Notes: generated by a model not told the origin, from the sequence alone. A stretch of DNA of 64,000 nucleotides from Mesodorylaimus sp. YZB2_4 (GCA_030248295.1 JASANH010001553.1:1-64000); one strand, 5' to 3'. Shown: positions 23,250 to 34,198, numbered from the stretch's first letter. Numbers and translations: made by a program.

Positions 23250-24515
23250 ACACTACAAAGCGGCACTCGAAAGACCCTGTCTAAAAACATCATCGCTGTA
23301 TGTCCACGCCAATTCAGAACTCAATTTGTTCCATAAAATAGTTGTCGAATGTTCAAAGCACTGCTCAGAAGCCTTGGTTCTCGTGCCATTTTCAGGTAAA
23401 AACAGTGAATGCTCTTTGTTCAGTCTTTCACTCATCCTCCTACCAGGCTCTAATACATGTCTGAAACGAGCATTCGTGCCAACCATGATAAAATTTATGA
23501 AACTGGACGCTTCAGTTCCTGTCGCCTCCGAGCCAAAGGCTGCTCACAACGTTGCTGCCCACGATCCCACAACTGATAAAAGGTCGTCGTATTCACTGGA
23601 CCAATCGTTGATGATAAGACTGAGAGCATATCTCTGGGCATGCTCCGAATTATCAATGTCAGCCTTCAAAATCGGATCCCATGCCTGACAATTTGGATCG
23701 AAAGCAAGCCGAGTACACCACTCCAAGAAAGTGAGGTGATTCGTGCCGACCAAGTTTGCGACAAAGTGCACTCAACATGCTGCGTGCACTAGAAGAAATT
23801 TTTGCCACGTGCTCAGAAAATTTAATGTCCGCCGACATTGTGACCCCCAAATAAGTGACTTCATCAACGAAGACAAAACGCTGTCCATCAAGGGTCAATG
23901 AAGGCACGGTCGAAGGCAACATTGGTGTACCGAAACGCAATGGCCTGACGTTCCGATACATTTAAGTCCAGACCAGACGAGTGAAATCGGCGCTCAAAAA
24001 GTCCAGAGCTGCTTGAATCGTCCTCGCGCGCTCCATAGAAGGCAATGGGATGAGTAAGCATGTGTCGTCCGCGTAACACTGGAGCCGGAAATCAGGGAAT
24101 TTCGAGGAGAAGCTCGCAAGAGCGGGTCAATGAACGAAATAAATAAAAGAGGGCCTAGCACGCTCCCTTGCGGTACGTCAGATAGGACCCGCATCCTCCT
24201 GGGTGCACAGCCTTTCACACTAGCACTCGTACTGATGGCGATCTTTCAAATACGAATGTACAGTATTCAGCTGATTAATTTAGTGTGGACGTCGATGCTG
24301 GGATTGCAGAGTACGCAGTAGAAGTGAATGCGGAACTCGGTCAAATGCTTTCTGCACGTCCAAGAAGATGCCAATTACCAAACCGTACGTCTTCTGACTG
24401 AGCCAATTAAGGATAGTTTGCGTATAATTAATTAGAGCTCCAGTAGTTGATCTTCGCTTACTGAATCCATGCTGATTTTCTGACAATTTGATATGCTGAC
24501 GAAGAAGACGGTCAA
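23250..24515 (-). pseudogene. 5'-truncated LINE (CR1/Jockey-like reverse transcriptase), dead
   Basis: Minus-strand frames together give RT landmarks in order. NQHGFSKRRST and IFLDVQKAFDRVPHSLLL match the RT region with the first catalytic Asp. LSDVPQGSVLGPLLF is the P-Q-G-S-V-L-G-P-L-L motif. YADD lies at 24064-24075 in CYADDTCLL. FVDEVTYLGVTMS follows, and the C-terminal ILWNKLSSELAW ends the region. The pieces lie in different frames with stops between them, so it is not functional. The endonuclease domain and 5' part are missing: homology stops at an artificial-looking hairpin at 24494-24537. The clade call is tentative. Confidence 0.8.
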
Positions 24516-24537
24516 TCGACCGTCTTCTTCGTCAGCA
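24494..24537. repeat. Perfect 20-bp-stem hairpin at the truncated LINE end
   Basis: TGCTGACGAAGAAGACGGTC is followed by a 4-nt AATC loop and its exact reverse complement. The lower-coordinate arm is in frame with the LINE RT coding (encoding RLLRQH just before IKLSENQHGF), so the higher-coordinate arm is an inverted duplicate of coding sequence. Confidence 0.9.
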
Positions 24538-25439
24538 ATTCAAATTAACGCATCAATTCTTTTCGAAAGGCCGCTCCCCAAGATAGGCATACAGTATTCA
24601 TTATCATGGCACCACGGCACAAGCAGTATCCCTCTCAGAGCTTTTCCACGCTGCTCATCGCGGTACTTTGCAAGCTGATAAAGTAAAGAAGATTCATGCT
24701 ACTCATAAAAAACCGAAACTTCAATTTTTTATAGAACGGATATTTCCACTTTTTTCACTTCGCTTCAATATTCCTGCCGCATAACTCCAAGCCGATTTGC
24801 AAATCTGACAGTGCAACCTTCCCAGCCGTTAACCAAAAAAATTGTAATTTGTTTCTGGCTGCAAAAGAAAGCACTCTGAAAAATATAAGAGGCGTCTTAC
24901 CAATCGGTCAGCAGTAGTCAGCGCCAAAAGTCTGGGAATTTTCAAAAATCTTCTAGATTTTTGTTAGGTTTTGTCTCAAAAAACCCGAAACCCGAGTGTT
25001 GGAAGTCTAAACTCGAATCCTGGAACCTAAAAACCGAGTTTGGGAAAACCCTGTGTTTTTCTCACGCTCGGGCTCCTTAGCACACAATTATTCCAAAATT
25101 TTCAGGATTTTAGGCCATCGCCATTGCTGATCAGTTAACTAGACGCCTCTAATATTTTGCAGAAATCTTTCTTTGCGCCCAGAAACAATCAACAAATTAC
25201 AATTTTTTGGTTTGTCAAGTTTGACTTGAGTGTTGGCGATGGTGCCTTGTCAGTTATCCATGTTTCCTATGCTCGAAGAATAATGAGAAGATGACTTGTA
25301 ACTGTAATCGTGAGCAGAAAAAAGGAAGCAAGAATGCAGAATATTGATCTCATCTCATTCATTACGCCAGAGTGGTTGGAGAAGAGAAGAACTGCGCGAT
25401 AATTGGTTGCTTGCCAGCGGTTATTGCAACCAGTTTGAA

Positions 25440-25556
25440 ATTTCGGATCGGACAGTTCAAGATCAGATGATCCGATCCGAATTATCGGATCTTAATTTTT
25501 TGATCAATCGGATATCTAATCAGAACGGATGGGATCCGATCCGATCCAGCCATAAT
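25440..25556. repeat. GATCC/GATCG pentamer satellite block 1
   Basis: Degenerate GGATC and CGGAT units such as GATCCGATCCGA and GGGATCCGATCCGATCC. Related, purer blocks lie at 50090-50185 and 51045-51195. Confidence 0.6.
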
Positions 25557-26708
25557 TCACGACTCTTGCCTTGAACCCCAGAATTCGTTTATTCGCTTCA
25601 GTCGATTTGCTCATAGTCGTATGTTTGATGTATAGTCGTAAGACCCGCCTGTATCGGCCACGTTCTCTCCTGCAAGGCACCAGTGCACGAAGCTCCTTTA
25701 CAGAAGGAAAAGGGTGTCCGCGCAGTTTTTTAATAAAGGCTGTCCTATGAGAATTTTGAGGCCCCAATAAGATCCTTCGCAACTTCTTTGCAGTACCGCT
25801 CACTGATGCACCATTCCGTGGCCGCACAAGCTACCCCTATGTAAGCAGCAACAAATTTATAAGGATGATATCGGCAGCTATTTCAAGTCACAAAATTGAT
25901 ACACTTTCCGAATTGCTGTACGAAAAAGGACGGCTATTTTGAGGGCACGTGTCGTTTATCAGAGAATCATCTTTTAAAACCTGGTGGGCAAAGACTCATC
26001 TGATGCAGGTTTTGAATCGCAGTTTGCAGGCTCCTCCTTGGCTTGGTGCAGTAGCAGTTTCTCTAATCCGATGATCGGAGCTTCGAGGGCGCAGCTGACG
26101 AAGAAGGATGCGAACATGGTGACGACCACGATGCTGATCCACTTGCAAATCTGAAACAGGTGGGTGGTGGGGTGTTGTAGGGGGGAGGCCAGGGGGCAGT
26201 TACCCAGTTGAAGTGGGTGTCCCAGTGAAGTGGGAGCTCGTTCGATGCCACCACGGCCCCGATGACGGTGTAGTGCAGAAGGTAGGTGCAGTAGCTGAGC
26301 CGACTCAGCGGCAGCCAGCCACGCCACGAGAGCAGTTCGTTGATGGGCCCTGCAGAGATGTGATGAGTAGGGTCCTCGGGGGACGGGGGCGGGCTTACCT
26401 CCCCGACCAGTCAGACAGGCGAACATGAGCCAGCAGATGCACAGGCTCCAGACGGGTCGTGTGACAGCACCGTACAAGGCTCGCACCCCGACTGGCAGTT
26501 GGTTGCCCTTGACGTAGTCTGCCAGACCGTAGATTATGGCCAGGGCCACAGCGAAGGCAAGCGCCCATGCGATGAGTGCTGTGAGCTGAAAGGGGGTCGT
26601 GGCCATGGATGGTCAGCATGCTGTACTAACCCCACAGTACTGCCCTGAATTGTGTGCTCCAGTGGCCTACCTTATGCAGTTGTTTTTTGTGCAGTCTCTT
26701 CTCCCATG

Positions 26709-26903
26709 TGTAACCCCTACCGGGCAGGCCATGGCGAGTGGTAGAGAGTAATCGATACTCTCCCCTGGCTGGGACGTCAACCCCTCGGGTTGATGTTTCT
26801 AGGTCAGGTATAGTCGCGAGACTTGCCTACCTCCAGTCGGAGTTTTTGTCCCGCCGACTTTAGTCGGCCGCACTCCCTCCCACGCCTGTCCGCACGAGTT
26901 GCA
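26709..26903 (-). mobile_element. ~195-bp element inserted in copy B exon, copy 1
   Basis: Interrupts the exon encoding PWTRFPTYPIGLLFGCA. Copy A runs straight through the corresponding site (15960-15975), so the boundaries are visible: CCATGTG-TAACC on one side and GTTGCA-CATGCG on the other, with a possible CATG(T/C)G target duplication. The interior contains CCGCCGACTTTAGTCGGC, CTCGGGTTGATGT and CCATGGCGAGTGG, shared with the copies at 27656 and 4934. Confidence 0.75.
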
Positions 26904-27655
26904 CATGCGCACCCGAACAGCAGCCCGATGGGGTAAGTGGGGAAGCGAGTCCAAGGGGCCATGTATACAAGACGCAGGTAGTCTTTGGTGTAGTCGACAA
27001 CGCTGAGAGTAGTTCTAAAATTGTGCCGAATATGAAAAAGTTTCTGATGAGCATTGTGATAACAGAGGCGCACTTGGGATCGGTTGGTGCTCCAGTGACT
27101 GCCATGGCTGGAAATCGATACGCTACGATTGTTGCTGCTGTGGCGCCCATCGATGCTAGGATGAGTGCGGCAGACAGAATAAAGCCAGCCACCGGGGAGC
27201 TGAAATTTAGGCCCAGCTGGTACGGCCTGTTAGCACGATTCAACCCTCTCCAGTCCCGTCCCCATAGTGTACGTGCAAGCAGTTGCACTTGGCTTACTAT
27301 AAGAGCAGGAGCAGGAAGACAGGCGCGAGTGCGTAGAACTGCATGTCGTTGGGCAGGTACCAGGCGGCCCGTAGCACTGGTCAGTGGGGTAGACGACATT
27401 GTTGACGTAGAGCAGGTTGGTCCACCATGTCTTCGAGCAGTCCAGTCCCGTTCCAGAAGTTAGATCATACTGATGTGGTCCTCGCATATGTTGTGACAGG
27501 GTTGCATTTATACCAATTATGAGCATGAACACTGGAGTCAATCTAAAAAACACTGCTGCTTACATTTTGCTGATTGTTAGCGAACGGATGTTTCGAAGTC
27601 TTGTCCATCAGAAATGTGCAATGTAAAGACCAATGTACAGTATACATACGTGCTA

Positions 27656-27838
27656 TGTAACCCCCTCCCCCCCTTGGTAGGCCATGGCGAGTGGGAGAAA
27701 GAATAATCGGCACTCCCCCCCCCCCCCCCCCCCCGTTAATGTTTTAGCCGTAGGTACAGCCGCAAGACTCCTGATCCAGTCAGACTTCTTGTCCCGCCGA
27801 CTCTGGCCAACCACCTCCCTCCTACGCCTGGCAGCCAT
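27656..27838 (-). mobile_element. ~185-bp element in a copy B intron, copy 2
   Basis: Begins TGTAACCCCC, then GGCCATGGCGAGTGG, AATCGGCACTC, a 16-nt poly(C) run, GTTAATGTTTTAG, CTTGTCCCGCCGACTCTGG and CCTCCTACGCCTG, in the same order as copy 1. Flanks suggest a short duplication (ACG-TGCTAT on the left, ACGCTAT on the right). Non-coding. Confidence 0.7.
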
Positions 27839-29789
27839 GGTACGCTATTAGTGCTACTACTTACGGTACCTTCCTATCATAACACTACGTTTTTGTGCAC
27901 GATTTGCGCAGGTTGGAACTGAAGATAGTGGCTCCTGCACATTGCAGCATCCTCTGATATCTCTGACGCTGGGTGCAATGCAACGCTATAACCAAACTCG
28001 GAAGAGTTCACTTAAACTGCAAAGAACATTTGGGAATGATTACCTGATATAGCGATGCAACTAATATGCAATCCATGTTCTCTTCGGCTCAATAAATTTC
28101 GATCCTGATTTCTCCTCTCCTTTCAAAAATAAATGTGCAACCAAAAAACCACTGAAAATAAAGTGTTAGATTCTCGTTTTCCATCCATCTACTCTACTGT
28201 GCGTACTATATTTTCTCTTTTCTCTCCCACATTTGCACATCGCAGCGAAAACCTACCTCATCGTGAAAAATGTATCCACAGAAAATGTTGCATTATTGCT
28301 CGCTTCGAAAGTCCACTCTTTCAGCAAGTTAATTGCATCGAGCAAGTTATCTGATATTATTTGATTTTACTTCTTGATACTGCGGCAAAGCCTGTATTAC
28401 CTGCATATTGCACATGCAAGTATGTATGGCCAAGTAGAACCCAGAGCATACTCAGTGCTCTCATGCCGTGCAAACATTCCAATTGACCACTTCGTTTCGA
28501 CATGTCCAAAATCTTCTTTCCATTCGTATACAACGAGAAACACATCAACACTTGTGTTGCGACTGCAACGAAATCGATTTTCACCTCTGCTTATTGCATG
28601 TTTCAACCACTTACAACTTTTGTGAGGCTGTTTCTCGAAGGGTTCGAATTGCTCTCGCACATACATAGTCGACGACTGTCGCCAGGACGACTGTGGCCCC
28701 GATGATTGATAACAAGGCACTAAAACTGTTATTCTTATGTTGGAACAAGGTCGAGCACCAGTTACTCACATCATTATGATTGCCCCGCTGCTGAATTGTT
28801 CTTCTTCTTCGATACAAAAAATGTTGCAGGCCATGGCTCGGAGTTTATCTGTAAATAAACATTGATGTGCCTGTCAGTGACGGGCCCGGTTAGTGATTGA
28901 AGGAATATAAACTTGTCACACAGCATTCCTGCCTGCTGCTGACGTCGAGATAAGTTTGAGCTGGTACCGCGATGGCAGTGATATCAAAATAAACAAGATT
29001 TTTGGATCATCTTCAAAAAATTACATGTTCGCTGGCACAGTTGTGATTACTATTAAACCAGGATTCGTTATCTGTTTTCGCAGTGACCTAAATCGAAGGC
29101 CTCGCAGCATCAAAAACTGTTTACACTTTTGGTTTGCTGTTGATTGCGTGTGTCTGCTGTTGTAATTGTGATAATATGGTTAGTTAAAATTAGAAAACCC
29201 TTTTTTTTCTGTGCGTGTGGACCAAGCGTCCTGTATGAACGCTACCGGGTGGGGGACTTTCATTTTGGATATTGACGGTTTCTGACGACAAAAATGTATC
29301 ACTAGCTGGCTTTTGCAAAATGAACCATGTCATAGCGGTATCTGCTGGGGGTTATTCACTCTTTTTTATGATTAAAACGGTTGGGATAAAACTTGGGAAA
29401 GGAGGACCCTTGCTACTGTAGCTTCCTGCTGACCAAGCACGGGCTCTACATATATTTCGAGGACACACACTGTACTGCAGAGTGCGATCACAATACTCAC
29501 CGTACTGGTGTACTAGAGCCAGCGCATCCTCTCCATCGCACGTGTTCGGTCTGCACATGCCCCATCGAATATTGGCGAAATAAGCAGTCCAGTCGTCCGT
29601 CATTTTTGGGCATCCACTGGCACCTTCGCCAAAAAGAGCCCGTAGAGATATCATTGAGTAAGAATATTTTCCGCGATATCTTCTAAAAAGTACCCAATAC
29701 CTCGGTTCGCGAACTCGTTAATTCCTTAAGATTTTTCAATGATTTTTGGATAATAAAACAAAAGCCAGCGATTAATAACACGTTAATGT

Positions 29790-30116
29790 CTATAGACCAT
29801 GTCACAGATCTGAACAATGCAAAATTTGAATTTCCCGCTGCAAACCACTTATGGCAATTGTACATAAATGAAAAGTTCCTTATTTTAAAGGTTGTGCGCG
29901 TCCCTCTCTTTGAAGCAGTTTTAAACAGAATAACACAATAGCAACAAATTCTGGCAACTTTATGACAAGAAAACTAATTAAAGCCAAAAATCAGGATTGT
30001 CACAACAGCTAGCGCAGAGGCTTAATTCGAGAAACGGAATTTTGTCTCAAAAAAATTGTCACAAGCAGGAAATTTAAATTTTGTAATGTACGAAGCCAGT
30101 GACATGGTTTATAGCA
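29790..30116. mobile_element. MITE (AAATTTGAATTTCCCGCTG family) in copy B intron 2
   Basis: Left end TATAGACCATGTCACAGATC then AAAATTTGAATTTCCCGCTG. The right end carries the inverted counterpart AATTTAAATTTTGTAATGTACG and CATGGTTTATAG. Copy A's intron 2 (20187-20289) is only 103 bp and lacks it, which dates the insertion after the duplication. Confidence 0.7.
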
Positions 30117-30608
30117 TAAAATTGGGTGGGAAAATTCAAAATCAAAAATGACATACCAACACATGACCTGACAAAATGACATGATATTGTGTGGGAAATG
30201 AAACGAAAGGTGCATACCCGTTGATTGCCTGGTGGTCTCTCAACATTTATGCTGGTACATTCGCCATAGCTGCCGTGCCAATAATAGTTAAGATGCAGGA
30301 CGCCAGGTGGCACTTTTCCAAACGAATCCATTTCTAAAAATGAAATCAGAGCATATCTTTTAGCCTGAAAATTTGTTGGTTGGTGCCTGTCATACAAAAG
30401 AATTTGACTTGGCTGAGCTGGTGGGCGACAAGTTTATAAACTAGCCTTCATGTTAAGTGTGTGCTAAACTAGTTCAGTGCTAAATTTAAATGTCAAACAG
30501 GTTTTCTTATCTGCCATAGACCGGAGATGCATCTGAGTATAATAGAGATCTTTTTAGAATGCTGCAAAAAATGGTAATACGCAAATGTAGGCTAAATTAT
30601 GATCCTTA

Positions 30609-30665
30609 ACCAACTTGGTCATTGAATTTGTCGAGTGCGTGCGCAGAAGACGTGCAGTTCTCGTG
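30609..30665 (+). repeat. Inverted fragment of acyltransferase exon 1
   Basis: The plus strand reads TTGGTCATTGAATTTGTCGA followed by GTGCGTGCGCAGAAGACGTG, matching the coding strand of exon 1 (LNLSSACAEDVQF) with few differences, but on the strand opposite to the gene. It lies inside intron 1 of copy B. Confidence 0.65.
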
Positions 30666-31179
30666 CAGAAAACGGGTTAGCCGTGTGCGTCTTTGCCTTG
30701 TGAAAACCAGTTTTATGCTCATCTTTAACGTGTAGGAAGTGGTCTTTGTTCGAACCGCGGTAATTGGGTCTCTGGACCCAAAAAAGACCAACTAGGGGTT
30801 TTAATGGCATTTAAAAAATGTGTCATTGCTGTAGTTACACTTGAAAGGAAATCTCAGCGCTGCGTGACATCTTTTTCAAGTCAGTTGTAAGATCATCGAG
30901 TGGCTCATTCGATGGCTTGGGTCTCACCTGTCGAACAGCTTCCTGGGATACAATATGAGGTGTTTAAGGCTCGCTTCTCGGGAGAATCTGATCACGTTCC
31001 GGCTGAAATTGATCATCACCTATTGTTTCGAGCGAGACATTAGTTCGAAGCTGTACCACGGGACAGGTTTGCGTTGTCGTTTGGGGGACAGCTGCAGGTT
31101 TCGTTCACACACTGTTCGAATTGACTGTTCTTATTTTGCATGTTACCCAGTGCGCTCTTGGCGTTTGGTTAAAGGGCGG

Positions 31180-31530
31180 ATATAGGGACCGATTGGCCTG
31201 TCTTCTCCTTATTGACCAGTAGCCGGGTAAGGTGTCGCGCGGCCGGCAAGGTGGCTTCTGATTGGTTGACCGTCCAGGGGGAGGAGCGGCGCGTTTGATG
31301 TGGCTAACTAGGAGAACCTTGCCGAGCCACAAGGTATGTTGCATAAGAGGGCGTGTTTTGTGTATGCAGAGTGGTGGTTGTTTTAGTTTGATAATTGTCC
31401 TTCGGTGAGTGATAATGGATTATTCGCCATGAAGACGATGTTTCAGCCTTCGCCGGCAAACAAATAAAACGTGAATCATGCATGTTCTCTTTCGTTTTTC
31501 CTCGGGACTCAAACAATAATCTTTCAAATT
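31180..31530. other. Possible solo LTR or similar regulatory-type repeat
   Basis: A TATA-like GCATAAGAGGGCG near 31342 is followed by an AATAAA about 120 bp downstream (31461-31466), then a T-rich TTTCGTTTTTCCTCGG. This order (promoter, polyadenylation signal, U5-like tail) resembles an LTR. I cannot find convincing TG...CA ends or a target duplication, so this is tentative. It lies in intron 1 of pseudogene copy B. Confidence 0.25.
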
Positions 31531-31749
31531 TTCCTACTTTATTTACTTGTCTTATCTTATGACGCATGAACGGTCGACTTCTCCTTGCTCTCATCGTCAG
31601 TCTTTTGTCAAAAAACATAAGAGATGAAACGATAGTTCATTGCGTGTTTTCTGAGTGACTGGTTTATAATTTCAAGGTATCAAAATTTATATTTATTGAC
31701 CTTACTGATCAGCTTAAGCTACCCGAATCTGAAACTAACTTTTACTCGA

Positions 31750-31820
31750 GGATAATGTGGCACCTCCCATGGATACACTAGAACTAGAATAGTATATCCA
31801 TGGGAGGGGCCACATTATCC
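31750..31820. repeat. Long hairpin: 26-bp arms, 19-nt loop
   Basis: The left arm 31750-31775 (GGATAATGTGGCACCTCCCA then TGGATA) is the reverse complement of the right arm 31795-31820 with one mismatch. The loop is CACTAGAACTAGAATAGTA. It lies in intron 1 of the acyltransferase pseudogene. Confidence 0.85.
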
Positions 31821-32521
31821 ATGGGCACCTTCAGTTGGCGAGAAAAAATTTTCAATTTTCTGTCGCGAGCGCCTTGTAATCGTCCTGCACTATAAAGACG
31901 GTTTGAGCTAGTTGAGCATAACCTGCGTCAAAGCGCCACTTTTAAATCAATTCTCGAAATCACAGCAGCAGCAGCAAGAATCATTTGCCTGTATTTTTAG
32001 TCCTGAACCAAAGAACAGAACAGCTTTCCCCAAATGCCAGAATTAGCACATCACCTGAGCGTAAAAGTGAGTTTCAGATCCATGGTCACCTCATTAGCTT
32101 ATATTTCATGGCAGTACTTACGAGTTTGAGTCCAGGCCACCATCTGCCTCGCCTGGCTGTGAATCTTCTGTCATTCGCTGTCATTGGCTCGACGGCATGC
32201 CTCGATGGCCATCGATTCGTCGTTGTACTTTTGTTTTGAATCACGGAAAAACTGCACGTCTTCTGCGCATGCACTCGACAAATTCAATGACCAAACTGGT
32301 TTAGGTTTTGGTATGGAGGGGACAAATAAATCGAACGTGCCTGATGTCGAGAATAATTCTTGCAATAGATTCATTTCATTTTCCAATTGAGTTTTAAGAA
32401 AGTGGATGTTTTGAAAATCGGCTCATTTTTTCAACAGTTCTGTCTCTCCATTTTTTCCATTGACTAATAATGGGAATTGAAGTAAGAAAATTGCAGCAAA
32501 ACACAAATTCCGGTTTATCAT

Positions 32522-33262
32522 TGTAGTCGTCCGAGTTTAGCCGAAACTAATCCGCATCCGCTCAGGGCTGGCGTCTTGTTTTGGAACAGTTGAATATATG
32601 CCCATCCCTTATCACCAGCAAATTTGTGTATGGTCTGATGGACCCGACGAGGGGAAGCTGACGAATACTATTTGGCCTCACTTTTTTTTAAGTCGATCGA
32701 AAACGCTTGTTTTTGATCAAAAGCATCAAAAATCGCTTGTTTTTTTTGTTTTTGATAACAAAGACGGCGAGTGGACGACAAGCATGGCTCTTCCTTTCAT
32801 TCCCAATCTGACACTGCTGCTTTGACCAAAGATTTGATGACGTTTTTTATTGTCTAAGAGATCTCAACGCCCATGTTTTAAATAAGATAACCGTCGGGCG
32901 CATAATTTTTATCAAATGTTTGAGCGTCGAAAAGTGGGAGAAATGTGGGTGGCATGTTTGTACTGATTGGAAATAGCAATATGAGCGTGTCCTGCCATCA
33001 CCTGATCTTTGTTGTCCATGCTAGTCACAGTTTTGGTTTGCTGTCATATCGATGACCGTTTGTGTTCTTGCACATTGCAGTACGATAGTTGCGCAGTGGG
33101 CGGCGAATGCCTCGGACACCAGATAAGCAGTTCCGGGCTAGTGTTCGACCCGCGGCTGGGTAAATCATTTTGTGTAATGCCACCCTCGAGTGCACTTTAG
33201 TGTTGGTGATTTGGTAAAACGTGAACGTTAATTTTTGTGGGCTTCTAGCCGGCCAGCAGTCA
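32522..33262. other. Upstream region of acyltransferase copy B
   Basis: Contains the former promoter side of copy B. It shares scattered similarity with the copy A upstream region, for example the CATCCGCT..GGACTG/GGGCTG and CTTATCAC stretches at 21768-21830 and 32556-32616. No additional gene is visible. Confidence 0.4.
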
Positions 33263-33613
33263 AACTGTCTAAGGGATCACGTCGAAATATGGACTTCCAA
33301 CTGGAAGAAAAAACGCTTCCAGTTACAAGTTCTACTGGAAGTGGAAGTGGAAGTCCACACTTCCAGTTGGTTCGCTTGTCAGAAGTGACCACATGCTCGC
33401 GCCACCGGCTATGTCCACTAATGATGGACGCGAACCAACTGGAACTTGCAGTTCGCCACTGCCCACTTGAAGTAGGATTGGAACCAGCTGGAAGTGTGGG
33501 TCAAAAACTGGAACCTATATGGCCCCTTTTCCTTCCAGTTGCCATTTCCAGTAGAACTTTCGACTGCAAGCGTTTTTGCTTCCAGTTTGAATTCCAAATT
33601 ACGACGTGAGCCC
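33263..33613. mobile_element. Fold-back MITE with ~85-bp inverted ends rich in CTGGAAGT
   Basis: The left end GGGATCACGTCGAAATATGG runs through AACTGGAAGAAAAAACGCTT to AGTTCTACTGGAAGTGG. The reverse complement of the right end gives GGGCTCACGTCGTAATTTGG, AACTGGAAGCAAAAACGCTT and AGTTCTACTGGAAATGG. The centre is full of ACTTCCAGTT/AACTGGAAGT units. Because the ends are inverted copies, both strands encode nearly the same peptide (GSRRN-x-x-F-x-LE-x-KTL). No transposase. Confidence 0.75.
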
Positions 33614-33744
33614 CGAGCAAGGCTGTGCGGGGACCAGCACACTCAGCAGCGTCCCTCTGCTGTCTCCACCAGGAGCAGCTCCACACGAGGGCATCCTGGA
33701 CTGGGCACCGACTTCCTTGGACGATGGCGGGTGGGCCGATCCGC

Positions 33745-34082
33745 CAGTTATAAACCATGGCATAGGTCTCGAACAGTGCATAGTTTGAATTTCCCGCTTC
33801 AAGCCGCTTATGACACTTTCTCATGGATGGGAGGCCCTCACTTTAAAACCTGTGCGCTAGTTAAATTTACAGAAATTTTCTATCGACAGTTTTCCTCATT
33901 TATGGCTTCAATTTGGCTTTCTTTCCAAAAAGTGGTCAGAAGTTGTTGCTATTCTGTTTAGAAAAGCTTCCAAGAGCGAAACCTGCACAAGCTTTGAAGT
34001 AAAAAAACCGTCATAAGCGACTTGCAGCGGAAAATTCAAATTTCGCGTTGTATGAGATCTAGGAAATAATATGCTGGCAAAA
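33745..34082. mobile_element. MITE (AAATTTGAATTTCCCGCTG family), intergenic copy
   Basis: Left end TATAAACCATGGCATAGGTC and TAGTTTGAATTTCCCGC, with GCCGCTTATGACACTTTCTC just inside. Right end GTCATAAGCGACTTGCAGCG, AAAATTCAAATTTCGCGTTG, TATGAGATCTAGG. The interior shares GTGGTCAGAAGTTGTTGCTA with the copy at 36900-37116. Confidence 0.75.
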
Positions 34083-34198
34083 ACCAACAGTTTAGACGTT
34101 TTGAAGGTCATTTGCCTAGATTTTTCAGATTGAGTGCCATAGCACTAAGAAACAAGCCGCAATTATTCGCAATATCACTTCGAATTCAAATTGCCCGG

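Larger units (their letters stand above)
25974..32521 (-). pseudogene. NRF-6-type acyltransferase, copy B (inactivated tandem paralogue)
   Basis: Every copy A exon has a counterpart. In coding order they lie at 32122-32521, 30218-30333, 29501-29682, 28770-28848, ~28628-28733, 28401-28562, 28257-28350, 28044-28151, 27298-27542, ~27074-27199, 26671-27014, 26399-26585, 26204-26349, 25974-26150. Lesions: TGA replaces Trp (32423-32425), TGA replaces Cys (32171-32173) and TAG replaces Tyr (28061-28063). Exon 2 is 5 nt shorter at its 3' end, which breaks the phase. A 4-nt TATG duplication lies near 28661-28668. One C is lost near 27364-27370. A ~195-bp element sits in exon 11. The donor after the 27074-27199 exon is GTGCGC instead of GTAAGA. 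In contrast the last three exons and their introns are intact and almost identical to copy A. Sequencing error could explain one or two lesions but not all. Confidence 0.85.

Noticed and set aside
25974-32521. UGA recoding (selenocysteine or tryptophan) to rescue copy B
   Set aside because: Two stops are UGA, at a Trp and a Cys codon, but a UAG, frameshifts and an exon insertion also exist, and copy A uses no internal UGA. Pseudogene decay is simpler.
33235-33642. Overlapping protein-like frames on both strands
   Set aside because: Explained by the inverted ends of the fold-back MITE.
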